This document shows positions 17,998-26,672 of a stretch of DNA of 64,000 nt, piece after piece. The position numbers were made by a program, and so were the translations under genes. Origin of the DNA: Eubacteriaceae bacterium (lineage in GTDB: Bacteria; Bacillota; Clostridia; Lachnospirales; Lachnospiraceae); contig CABIWJ010000011.1 of the NCBI GenBank assembly GCA_902362455.1, forward strand, positions 12,560 through 76,559. The letters run 5' to 3'. How positions within the stretch are numbered: position 1 is the stretch's first letter; each line of letters begins with the position of its first letter. The notes below the pieces were generated by a model. That model made no database searches, was not told the DNA's origin, and saw nothing but the letters and a program-made list of their open reading frames with translations.

Positions 17998-20187
17998 TTA
18001 TATGCTTTCTTTCATTTCACAATAATATTTTCCGATAATCTCCTTTAACTCAGTTGTGTTAAGAGGTTTTGAAAGATGTCCGTTCATACCCGCTTTAATA
18101 CTGATTTCAATATCATCTGTATATGCATTGGCGGTCATAGCAATAATTGGAATGGTCTTAGAATCAGCACGTTCTAACTTTCTGATATAACGTGTTGCAT
18201 CAAGTCCATTCATGACCGGCATCATTATATCCATTAAGATTATGTCAAATTCACCTGTCTCTGATTCGTTGAATATATCAACACATTCTTTACCATTTAT
18301 GGCTTTCGTTATAATTGCCCCCTCATTTTCAAGCAAGAATTCTATTATCTCCATATTGATAGCATTATCTTCAACCACTAAAATCTTAGCTCCATTTATT
18401 GAATAATGACTAATATTATCCGTTATCTTAGCTGTTTCTTCAGATGTATTAAGTGCAAATGGGATTGTAATTATAAATTTAGTTCCCTTGCCAAGTTCAC
18501 TTGTAAATGTGATTGTACCATTCATCTGATCAACTAATTCTTTTACAATTGCAAGCCCTAAACCCGTTCCTGTATACTTAGGTCTGACAGGAATATCCTC
18601 CTGTGCAAATGGTTCAAATGCTTTCCTTTGAAACTCTTTGCTCATACCGATTCCCGTATCTTCACAGATAAATCTTACATTTACCATTTTATCATCTTTA
18701 TATACAATAGATCTTTCAAATTTAACCATACCATTTTCATTGTTATACTTAATGGCATTGCTGATTATATTCTGTAATATCTGCTGTAAATGTAAAGGAC
18801 TTCCAATAACTAATATATGTTCTTTTCTGTTTTTTCCCCAGTCTATACTGATTCCACAATCAGATGCCCTTATTTCCAGCATCGGAATAATTGCATCTAT
18901 TATCTCTTTTATATCAAATGATTTTTCTTCTAATCTAATCTCACCGGACTCTAATTTATTCATATCCAAAACACTATTAACAAGATCAAGCAAAAAACCT
19001 GATGCATCCATAATCTTATTAAGACATTCTATCTGTTTAGCTTCATTTCCGATATTATGTCTGCTAATTTCAACCATTCCTCGTATTCCATTAATAGGTG
19101 TCCTTATGTCATGACTCATTCGCCTGAGAAAATCTGTTTTTGCACTATTAGCTCTCTTCTCCTGTTCCATTGATTTATAGAGTTGTTTCTGATATTCTTT
19201 CAATTGTGCTAAGTTATTATTTGCAATCAAGTAATATATTATAGATAAAAGTAATAAAAATATAAGAAAAATAACCAGACTATAGAAAATAACTATTCTT
19301 CTTGTTTCAAATACTTTTTTTTCATTAAAAAAAGCAAATACCCTATACCCGTTTATTTCAGAACCTCTTCCATACCACGTCTTATTCTCTGTATTTAATT
19401 TAATCATTTTGTCTAACTCAATCAGATTATCAATGTTAAATATCTTATAACACATTTCCGTTTTAAGTCCACGTAGCCTTTTAGAATTAGATGCAACAAT
19501 ATTATCTTCATCTGTAACAACAATAATTCCGTTCATTTTAATTATACAATCAGCAAATAATGAATCTAAACTATATCCATTATCAGTTTTTGCTAAGTCA
19601 CAGGCATTATATATAACAACTAATCCATTGGAACTTTCACAATAGCATGCTACAAAATCATAGCTTTCACCATCTCTTTTTATACGTGTCATATATGATT
19701 TCTGATGATATTTAAGGATATCGCTTACCATTTCACTATGTATTAAGTTATACCAGTATTCATAACCTTTATTATCTGTATTAGTTTCCATTACAACATT
19801 AAGACTATTATCAATAACCATAGCACCTGTTATATGCTGATCATCTATATAATCTTCTAATTCACCAATACCAAATTCACCATCTCGCAATAACGCATTA
19901 TTTAATTCTGTATTCTTCTCCTGAATAACTATCAGGCTATTTGTTCTGTCATTTAATACTGTATTCTCATAATTATTAATATTCTTCTCCAAATACAGTA
20001 TTGTCTTTTTAGAAATTTTGTCTGTCGCTTTCATATCACGATTAGTAAGTACAATATATTCTATAAAAATGATTATTACACCAATTAAAATCGCCAGAAA
20101 AAATATATTTATCTTCCTACATTTTCTTCTAGAAGCCTGATTTATTTCAACATTTAATTCTTTTAACTTTTTACTGCCTTTTCTCAT
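17998..20187 (-). CDS. Membrane hybrid sensor histidine kinase with C-terminal receiver
   Basis: 729 residues. A basic N-terminus precedes membrane segment 1 (about 27-48), an extracytoplasmic sensor region (49-296, with Cache-like TGAMVIDNSLNVV and IIVVTDEDNIVASNS strands), membrane segment 2 (297-322) and a coiled coil. HisKA follows with His359 in MSHDIRTPINGIRG, then the ATPase domain with Asn477, CEDTGIGM and TGTGLGLAIVKE. The receiver has Asp653 in ILMDIMMPVMNG. No Hpt domain is present, so another phosphotransfer protein or direct action is needed. It sits just upstream of spo0A and 27 bp after a binding-protein gene, in an otherwise conserved spoIVB-spo0A block. A role as Spo0A input is inferred from position. 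Confidence 0.92.
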   Translation of the reverse strand: MRKGSKKLKELNVEINQASRRKCRKINIFFLAILIGVIIIFIEYIVLTNRDMKATDKISKKTILYLEKNINNYENTVLNDRTNSLIVIQEKNTELNNALLRDGEFGIGELEDYIDDQHITGAMVIDNSLNVVMETNTDNKGYEYWYNLIHSEMVSDILKYHQKSYMTRIKRDGESYDFVACYCESSNGLVVIYNACDLAKTDNGYSLDSLFADCIIKMNGIIVVTDEDNIVASNSKRLRGLKTEMCYKIFNIDNLIELDKMIKLNTENKTWYGRGSEINGYRVFAFFNEKKVFETRRIVIFYSLVIFLIFLLLLSIIYYLIANNNLAQLKEYQKQLYKSMEQEKRANSAKTDFLRRMSHDIRTPINGIRGMVEISRHNIGNEAKQIECLNKIMDASGFLLDLVNSVLDMNKLESGEIRLEEKSFDIKEIIDAIIPMLEIRASDCGISIDWGKNRKEHILVIGSPLHLQQILQNIISNAIKYNNENGMVKFERSIVYKDDKMVNVRFICEDTGIGMSKEFQRKAFEPFAQEDIPVRPKYTGTGLGLAIVKELVDQMNGTITFTSELGKGTKFIITIPFALNTSEETAKITDNISHYSINGAKILVVEDNAINMEIIEFLLENEGAIITKAINGKECVDIFNESETGEFDIILMDIMMPVMNGLDATRYIRKLERADSKTIPIIAMTANAYTDDIEISIKAGMNGHLSKPLNTTELKEIIGKYYCEMKESI

Positions 20188-20214
20188 ATCTTAAATACTC
20201 TGTCTTTCCTTAAT

Positions 20215-21018
20215 TCACTCTCTGTCTATATAAGCCTCTTGGGGACTTATATCATATTTATCTAAAATATTTTCAATCGTTCCATCTTTTCTCATATCTT
20301 CGAGTGTATCAGAAAGTTTATGTATTAACTCTTTATTTTTATAATTATTTAGAAATGCAACACCTAATTCAGATATATATAAATTCTCATCAAGGACATA
20401 ATAATCACCATTATTTTCATCGATAAACTTATTCAATGTGCTTTCATGTCCTGCAATGGCATCTACATATCCCTCTCTTAAGCATGCAAATACTTCTTTT
20501 ATATCAGAAAAACTATATACATCTTCAACTTCAGGTATTCTGTTATCTAATCTCTTTAGGAAAATCTCCTCTGGTTTTCCAGTAACCTGTACGGCTATTT
20601 TCTTATCCTTAAGTCCCTCTATTGTCTTTATATTACTTTCTGCACTGACCACTATAACCTGATGACTATACATATATGGTCCTGCCCATTGATACTCATT
20701 TTCTCTTCCTGTCATCGTATAACTTCCCCAGATGCAATCAATATTTCCTGCTTCTAATTCACTATCCTTGTTATCCCATATAATATTCTTAAATACCGGT
20801 TTGTATCCGATTCTTCTACAAGCCTCTTTCGCAAGTTCTACATCAATTCCTACTGTCTTTCCCTGCTCATTAATAAAATAATATGGGTCATAATTATCAC
20901 TCCCGATAATTAACTGTGGTAAATCAACATCACTTTTTCTCTTTTTATTCTTATTGCAACCCACACACAAACACATAGCCACTATTCCGACACATATCGC
21001 AAATATATATTTTCTCAT
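20215..21018 (-). CDS. Solute-binding lipoprotein, amino-acid type (family 3)
   Basis: About 267 residues. The N-terminus MRKYIFAICVGIVAMCLCVG is followed by Cys, a lipobox for anchoring outside the membrane. The body is a family 3 binding fold: GSDNYDPYYFINEQGKTVGIDVELAKEACRRIG, DCIWGSYTMTGRE, KKIAVQVTGKPEE, YVDAIAGHEST. The start at 21018 has AAGGTGG upstream; a GTG three codons earlier lies in that site. No permease or ATPase gene adjoins; its partner is the downstream hybrid kinase, so it is more likely a sensory receptor subunit than a transporter part. Confidence 0.88.
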   Translation of the reverse strand: MRKYIFAICVGIVAMCLCVGCNKNKKRKSDVDLPQLIIGSDNYDPYYFINEQGKTVGIDVELAKEACRRIGYKPVFKNIIWDNKDSELEAGNIDCIWGSYTMTGRENEYQWAGPYMYSHQVIVVSAESNIKTIEGLKDKKIAVQVTGKPEEIFLKRLDNRIPEVEDVYSFSDIKEVFACLREGYVDAIAGHESTLNKFIDENNGDYYVLDENLYISELGVAFLNNYKNKELIHKLSDTLEDMRKDGTIENILDKYDISPQEAYIDRE

Positions 21019-21089
21019 ATAATCCACCTTTTTTAGTATTTTCCCATTTTACCATAGTACATTGATACATAATCAAATTAATTTTCTTA

Positions 21090-21133
21090 ATTATACTTAT
21101 AAATTGAGATATTGTCTATAATTTATCGACAAA
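21090..21133 (-). promoter_or_regulatory. Promoter of the binding protein-kinase pair with a Spo0A-box-like site
   Basis: On the minus strand TAGACA (21113-21118) and TATAAT (21090-21095) are 17 bases apart. TTTGTCGAT (21125-21133), one base off the Spo0A box TTTGTCGAA, lies just upstream of the -35. It is in the centre of a perfect 9-bp inverted repeat CTATAATTT/AAATTATAG (21116-21139). Confidence 0.5.
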
Positions 21134-21175
21134 TTATAGGCAAAAATTTTACATAAGCTCGTAAAAACCTTACTT

Positions 21176-21303
21176 GTCCAAGCAAGGCTCGTAAAAGCTC
21201 TGCTTTTCCTCGCTGCGTGGCTTTCGCCACATAAAAATCAGAAATATAAGTTCATCTTGTGAGCAAGCTCACGATGACTTCTATTCCTGATTTTTGCTTG
21301 GAC
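21176..21303. repeat. Highly structured 128-bp element with 10-bp terminal inverted repeats
   Basis: Perfect ends GTCCAAGCAA (21176-21185) and TTGCTTGGAC (21294-21303) enclose nested arms AAAAATCAG/CTGATTTTT and three hairpins: AAAAGC-TCT-GCTTTT, GTGGC-TTTC-GCCAC and GTGAGC-AA-GCTCAC. It begins one base after the spoIVB stop. It may be a spoIVB terminator, a small MITE-like insertion or a structured RNA. Confidence 0.6.
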
Positions 21304-22533
21304 TCAATGTTTTAGCATATTTTCTATAAAAATGCCGTAGCCTTTAGTTGAATTGTTTATGAATACATGGGTTACTGCACCGATTATCTTACCATTCTGT
21401 ACTATCGGACTCCCACTCATTCCCTGAACTATGCCACCTGTCTTATCTAAGAGCTCTTCATCTGTAATCTCGATAACCATTCCCTTATTTTTATGGCTGT
21501 TAGAATAGTCTACCTTAATTATTTCAATTTCATAATCCTTTATAGTTCCATCTACAGTGCATCTTATGATTGCTTTTCCTTTTTTTACGTCCTGTTTAAG
21601 TCCTATATCCATATACTCAAATGTACATTCATTTATAAGCATTTCATTTGCCTGTCCAAAAATCCCATGATTAGTATTACTATTTATTGTTCCATATTCT
21701 TTGTTTTTTTCATAAGAAATAGATCCTAACAAACCACCAGGACTTCCGTTTTTTCCTTTTTTGATTCCCCATATGTCAGCCTTATATAAAATGCCATTGA
21801 TTGAGCCAAGTAGTTTACCGGTGTCCACATCACTTATACCATGTCCTAAAGCACCGAATTTACCATCTTTTGTAATAAAAGTCAGAGTTCCTATTCCCTG
21901 CGAATCATCTCTTACCCATATACCAATCTTATATTCATTATTTCCAACACATACAGGTGTTACTTTAACTTTTATTTCATTGCCATTTCTTCTAATTCCA
22001 AGAATAATATCCTTACTTCCATATTTGTTAATTAAAAATGTTAATTGTGATTTTGTATTAACTTCTATATCATTTAGCGAAAAAATATAATCATTTTCTA
22101 AGATTATATTTTCTGCCGGATAGCTTACATTACCGTTTGAATCTGTCACTTTTCCAGTTCCTATAATCATTACACCATTTGTCTGTAAATATATACCTAT
22201 GGGAATACCACATGGCATAATCTGTGTTTTATCAATCACATTTACTTCCACAGTTTTTGCAGGAATTAATCCAAATATTTTCGTTTGTAAATTGTATTTT
22301 TCACTTATAAAATGTCCACTACTATTATTAGATTTAGAAGATGCTTCAACACTTTCGGCTTTAATTTCAAAGGATACCGGAAAATGTAAATTAATTTTTG
22401 CATCCTCTGTTGAATACACATTTATCTCATCTGGTATATTATCATTTAAGTATTTATATGAATATATTCCCGTAAAAAAGATTCCAAATATAAATAATCC
22501 AATTAATGTCTTTCTATATTTTTTTAATCTCAT
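21304..22533 (-). CDS. spoIVB: SpoIVB serine peptidase (S55)
   Basis: 409 residues. SpoIVB is made in the forespore and cleaves SpoIVFA to trigger pro-sigma-K processing. One N-terminal membrane segment (TLIGLFIFGIFFTGIYSYKY) is followed by a PDZ domain (CGIPIGIYLQTNGVMIIGTG; ENDYIFSLNDIEVNT). The S55 peptidase has the catalytic His in FGALGHGISDVDTG and Ser in GIVQGMSGSPIVQNGKIIGAVTH. The start at 22533 follows GGAGTG by six bases; the longer frame upstream has no ribosome site and runs into recN. It is the neighbour of recN, as in most endospore formers. Confidence 0.96.
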   Translation of the reverse strand: MRLKKYRKTLIGLFIFGIFFTGIYSYKYLNDNIPDEINVYSTEDAKINLHFPVSFEIKAESVEASSKSNNSSGHFISEKYNLQTKIFGLIPAKTVEVNVIDKTQIMPCGIPIGIYLQTNGVMIIGTGKVTDSNGNVSYPAENIILENDYIFSLNDIEVNTKSQLTFLINKYGSKDIILGIRRNGNEIKVKVTPVCVGNNEYKIGIWVRDDSQGIGTLTFITKDGKFGALGHGISDVDTGKLLGSINGILYKADIWGIKKGKNGSPGGLLGSISYEKNKEYGTINSNTNHGIFGQANEMLINECTFEYMDIGLKQDVKKGKAIIRCTVDGTIKDYEIEIIKVDYSNSHKNKGMVIEITDEELLDKTGGIVQGMSGSPIVQNGKIIGAVTHVFINNSTKGYGIFIENMLKH

Positions 22534-22606
22534 AAAAACACTCCATTCCATATAATATTTATGTGTTCTATAAATTATTATATGATAATGGAGTGTTTTC
22601 AAACTG

Positions 22607-24298
22607 TTAATTGTTAACAAGACTCTTCATTTCTCTTGCATTGTCTAAAACTGTTTTGGTTATTTCCACACCACCTAACATTCTGGCTAATTCATTAACG
22701 GATTCTTCATCATCAAGAAGATAAATATTTGTTTCGGTAATATTGTCTTTAACTTCTTTCTCAATAAGATAATGATTATCAGCCATTGCTGCAATCTGTG
22801 GTAAATGCGTTATACAGATAATCTGATGAATTTTACTTATTTCCTTCATTCGCTCTGCAACCATCTGTGCAGTTCTTCCACTTATTCCGGTATCAATTTC
22901 ATCAAAAATTAATGTTTCAATATCGTCTCTCTTAGCCATAATAGTCTTTATACCTAACATTATTCTTGATAATTCACCACCTGAGGCTACTTTACTCAAT
23001 GGCTTTAAATCTTCTCCTGGATTAGTAGCAATTACAAATTCTATATCATCTCTTCCATTTTCCCTGAAATGTTCACATTTGTTAAATTCGATATTAAATC
23101 TTGCATCTAAGAAATTTAATCCTTTTAACACATTTTCAATGTTATCTGCTAATACACTTGCATTTTTCTTTCTTCTTTCAGTTAATTTTTCACTTAATTG
23201 ATCAAGTTTTTCTTCAGATACTTTTATCTTATCTAAAATAAGGTTCTTTCTATTCTCTAAATCAATAAGTTTATTTAACTTTTCTTCCTGTGAATTTCTG
23301 TATTCTAAAATATTTTTAACAATATCATTATGAACTTTTTTCTGTTCATATTTTTGTCTTAAGCGGTTAAGTTCATCTAATCTTTGTTCAACAGCTATTG
23401 TCTCCTCTTCATCGAAAGACATATTATCAACGTATTCCTTTACAGCTCTTACCGTATCCTGGCAAATGCTTTCTAAATCCATAAGACTTTCAGTTATTCC
23501 ATCAATATCTTTGTCTAATTCACTTGCACTCTGTGCTGTTTTCAAGGCATTACTTATGCGGTCTGAAGTTCCATCAAAACCGCCGCCACCTAATAATTCA
23601 TATACCTCATTCATCTTAAAAATTATATCTTTTGCAGATGACATCTTCTTATAAGCTTCTTCAACTTCTTCATATTCGCCATATTTAAGATGTGCATTAT
23701 CTATTTCATCTATTTCGAACTGGCAGAATGATATTTCCCTGTTTCTTGCATCATCATCAATATCATACTCTTTAAGTTCATCTTTAAGGCTCTGATATAC
23801 CTGATATTCATTTTTGAGCTCATTTTTTAAATCTTTGATATCTTCTTCTGCAAAATCGTCCAGGATTACTAACTGTTTATCTCTCTTTAATAATGACTGG
23901 TGGTCGTGCTGACCATGAATATCAATCAATAATTCCGTTACATTCTTAAGTGCTGAGACATTAAAAGTTTCCCCATTTACTTTAATTGTACTTCTTCCGT
24001 TCAAAATTTTTCTAGAAATAATCAATTGTCCATCCTCTTCAATGCTTACACCCATATTATGTAATTTATCGACAATATTTCTATTCTGAAGTGAGAATAC
24101 TAATTCCACTAATGCCTCTTTTTTATCATCTCTTACCATATCCTTAGATAATTTCCCACCGAGGGCTATTAAAATCGAACCAATAATAATTGATTTACCC
24201 GCACCTGTCTCACCTGTAAGTATATTAAGTCCCTCATTAAAATATACATCAGCTTCCTTAATCAGTGCTAAATTTCTTACATTTACATTAATTAACAT
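22607..24298 (-). CDS. recN: DNA repair protein RecN
   Basis: A 563-residue SMC-like ATPase for double-strand break repair. Walker A is in ILTGETGAGKSIIIGSI near the N-terminus, followed by a long central coiled coil (about 155-370). The signature and Walker B are at the C-terminus: LSKVASGGELSRIMLGIK, TLIFDEIDTGISGRTAQMVAE and ICITHLPQIAAMADNH. A GGAG site precedes the ATG. It lies 25 bp after argR, in the standard argR-recN-spoIVB order. Confidence 0.97.
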   Translation of the reverse strand: MLINVNVRNLALIKEADVYFNEGLNILTGETGAGKSIIIGSILIALGGKLSKDMVRDDKKEALVELVFSLQNRNIVDKLHNMGVSIEEDGQLIISRKILNGRSTIKVNGETFNVSALKNVTELLIDIHGQHDHQSLLKRDKQLVILDDFAEEDIKDLKNELKNEYQVYQSLKDELKEYDIDDDARNREISFCQFEIDEIDNAHLKYGEYEEVEEAYKKMSSAKDIIFKMNEVYELLGGGGFDGTSDRISNALKTAQSASELDKDIDGITESLMDLESICQDTVRAVKEYVDNMSFDEEETIAVEQRLDELNRLRQKYEQKKVHNDIVKNILEYRNSQEEKLNKLIDLENRKNLILDKIKVSEEKLDQLSEKLTERRKKNASVLADNIENVLKGLNFLDARFNIEFNKCEHFRENGRDDIEFVIATNPGEDLKPLSKVASGGELSRIMLGIKTIMAKRDDIETLIFDEIDTGISGRTAQMVAERMKEISKIHQIICITHLPQIAAMADNHYLIEKEVKDNITETNIYLLDDEESVNELARMLGGVEITKTVLDNAREMKSLVNN

Positions 24299-24323
24299 AT
24301 TTTCTCCATTCTGTAAGCACTTT

Positions 24324-24776
24324 TTAAACTCTTTCTAACAGTTTATTTAACTTATCCATTACAATCAAAGTATCATCTGTACTCTTTATCGCACACATTA
24401 TCGTATCATCACCTGCTATGCAGCCGACAATTTCATTCCATTCCATAGCATCTAATGCTGCTGCGACAGCCATCGCCATTCCCGATACAGTCTTAATAAC
24501 TAAAATATTCTGTGCCATTGCCATTGAAACAAAACCATCCTTAAGTATTCTTATATACTTATCATTCATTTCATAAAGATTGCCCTGCAATACAACATAT
24601 TTCTGCTTGCCATCAACAGACTGCTTTATCAGTTTCAACTGTCTTATGTCTCTTGAAACAGTTGCCTGTGTAACATTATAGCCACATTTATTAAGTAAAT
24701 CAGCTAATTCATCCTGAGTTTCGATGTCATACTGATTAATTAATTCAATGATTTTACTGTGACGTTCTAATTTCAT
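24324..24776 (-). CDS. argR: Arginine repressor ArgR/AhrC
   Basis: 150 residues. The N-terminal winged helix reads MKLERHSKIIELINQYDIET... CGYNVTQATVSRDIRQLKLIK. The C-terminal hexamerisation/arginine-binding domain has the GTIAGDDT-like sequence VGCIAGDDTIMCAIKS. It controls arginine synthesis and catabolism genes. The start at 24776 has GGAGG nine bases upstream and gives the usual family length; the longer frame adds 13 residues with no support. No arg genes are nearby. Confidence 0.95.
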   Translation of the reverse strand: MKLERHSKIIELINQYDIETQDELADLLNKCGYNVTQATVSRDIRQLKLIKQSVDGKQKYVVLQGNLYEMNDKYIRILKDGFVSMAMAQNILVIKTVSGMAMAVAAALDAMEWNEIVGCIAGDDTIMCAIKSTDDTLIVMDKLNKLLERV

Positions 24777-24828
24777 CTTTGCTAACCTCCATTCTCTAAA
24801 TATATTTGAAATCAAAAATCTGAGTTTA

Positions 24829-25686
24829 TTAATTCATTTTATTATGCAGCACTTCAACAAAACTCATTCTGTTTAATTTCATAATCTTTGTGCTGAGATG
24901 CGATTTACTAACCTCTATTATATCTCCTGCTTTCAATATAAACGAAGAATTTCCATCGAAATATGCTTTAGTATCATTATCATCCGAATGTCTGTTAGAA
25001 CAGATTTCAATTTTAATATCCGAATCAGCTGATAATACTATACTTCTCTGACTTAGTGTATGAGAGCAGATTGGAGTAATTACCATTATATTTGCACACG
25101 GTTCTAAAATTGGTCCACCCGCCGAAAGATTATATGCTGTTGAGCCAGTTGGAGTAGCAATAATTACCCCGTCTGCACTATAGAGATTTAAGTATTCATT
25201 ATTAACATAGATTTTAAAATCTATTACCCTTAAGTTACCAGCTCTGCCAAACACTATGTCATTAAGAGAAATATCTTTATATACTACCTTGCCATCTCTG
25301 TATACTGAACCACTTAACATAATTCTTGACTCTATTTTGCATTTATTATTCATAATCATTTCAAGGGTTTCTTCTAGATTATCCTGTTCAATTTCAGCAA
25401 GGAATCCTAAATGTCCCATATTTACTCCGATTAATGGAATATCTAAGGTTCTTAAATCTCTCGCTGCCTGAATAAGTGTTCCATCTCCACCTATTACAAT
25501 AATACAATCTGTATCTTTATCCACGTCTTCAGGATTAGTGTATCTCATATTAACATTTTTCTGAGTTGATGGCATCGAATTTACCTTGCAGTCCATATTA
25601 TGACTTTCAAGAAAACTCACTATTTTCTTTGTTGTTTTAAATTCATAATCCTTTGAAACATTAGAAACTATATAAAATTTTTTCAT
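24829..25686 (-). CDS. nadK: NAD kinase
   Basis: 285 residues. It phosphorylates NAD to NADP. Key elements are VIGGDGTLIQAARDL (GGDG), NMGHLGFLAEIE, the NDIVF segment (SLNDIVFGRAGN) and TPTGSTAYNLSAGGPILEP. It sits between tlyA (155 bp away) and argR (52 bp), as is usual in Clostridia. The gap to tlyA is AT-rich with repeated TATATGTAG-like words and shows no recognised site. Confidence 0.96.
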   Translation of the reverse strand: MKKFYIVSNVSKDYEFKTTKKIVSFLESHNMDCKVNSMPSTQKNVNMRYTNPEDVDKDTDCIIVIGGDGTLIQAARDLRTLDIPLIGVNMGHLGFLAEIEQDNLEETLEMIMNNKCKIESRIMLSGSVYRDGKVVYKDISLNDIVFGRAGNLRVIDFKIYVNNEYLNLYSADGVIIATPTGSTAYNLSAGGPILEPCANIMVITPICSHTLSQRSIVLSADSDIKIEICSNRHSDDNDTKAYFDGNSSFILKAGDIIEVSKSHLSTKIMKLNRMSFVEVLHNKMN

Positions 25687-25841
25687 CTATTCTCAATTCC
25701 TTATATTGGTTAAAGTAACATAGCATATATTTTAGAATATATCATTGTATATAGCTATATATCTGTATGATATTTTAAACCTATATGTAGTTTTTATAAC
25801 TATATGTAGTCTTAATGCATAACAGATTAAATATTTGTATT

Positions 25842-26654
25842 TTATTTATCAAGTGTATCATGGGCTTTTTCGACAATTTTATTAATTAAATCTAAATCTG
25901 TTTTATTAATAGTATCTGCATTTTCTCCCTTTTCAATATGAAGTAAATATTCTATATTTCCTTCAGGTCCCTTTATAGGTGAAAAATCAAGATTTAATAC
26001 ATTAAAGCCTATGCTTTTAGCAAACTCGACAACCATTTCGATTACTTCTATATGTACTTTCTTATCACGTACAACACCCTTTTTACCGACTTTCTCTCTG
26101 CCTGCTTCAAACTGCGGCTTAATAAGACATACAACCTGTCCATTGTCAGCAAGAAGATTTCTTACGGGTCCTAAGACTTTAGTAAGTGATATAAACGATA
26201 CATCAATTGATGAAAAATCTATTAAATCAGGAATATCTTCATTCGTTACATATCTGATATTCGTTTTCTCCATACATACAACTCTTTCGTCCTGCCTTAA
26301 TTTCCATGCAAGTTGTCCATGTCCTACATCGATTGAATACACTTTCACTGCACCATTTTGAAGCATACAATCCGTAAATCCACCTGTCGATGCACCAACG
26401 TCCATACAGATTTTGCCATCTATGCTTACCTCGAAATTCGCCATTGCCTTTTCAAGTTTAAGTCCACCCCTGCTTACATATTTAAGGGTATTTCCCCTGA
26501 CTTCTATTATGGCTTTTTCATCAAATGTCTGTCCAGCTTTATCTTCTCTGTTATTATTTACAAACACATTTCCACTCATTATTATGGCTTTTGCTTTCTC
26601 TCTTGACTCTGCAAAACCACCTTTAACAAGCAGTACATCTAATCTTTCTTTCAA
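25842..26654 (-). CDS. tlyA: TlyA family rRNA 2'-O-methyltransferase
   Basis: 270 residues. An N-terminal S4 RNA-binding domain (RLDVLLVKGGFAESREKAKAIIMSG) precedes a FtsJ-like methyltransferase domain with the SAM loop MDVGASTGGFTDCML, the DVGHGQLAWKLRQD segment and the catalytic Lys in LIKPQFEAGREKVGKKG. It probably methylates cytidines of 16S/23S rRNA. The start codon is TTG, with GGAGG seven bases upstream. It lies 18 bp after dxs. Confidence 0.93.
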   Translation of the reverse strand: MKERLDVLLVKGGFAESREKAKAIIMSGNVFVNNNREDKAGQTFDEKAIIEVRGNTLKYVSRGGLKLEKAMANFEVSIDGKICMDVGASTGGFTDCMLQNGAVKVYSIDVGHGQLAWKLRQDERVVCMEKTNIRYVTNEDIPDLIDFSSIDVSFISLTKVLGPVRNLLADNGQVVCLIKPQFEAGREKVGKKGVVRDKKVHIEVIEMVVEFAKSIGFNVLNLDFSPIKGPEGNIEYLLHIEKGENADTINKTDLDLINKIVEKAHDTLDK

Positions 26655-26672
26655 TTTAAAACCTCCGTATGC

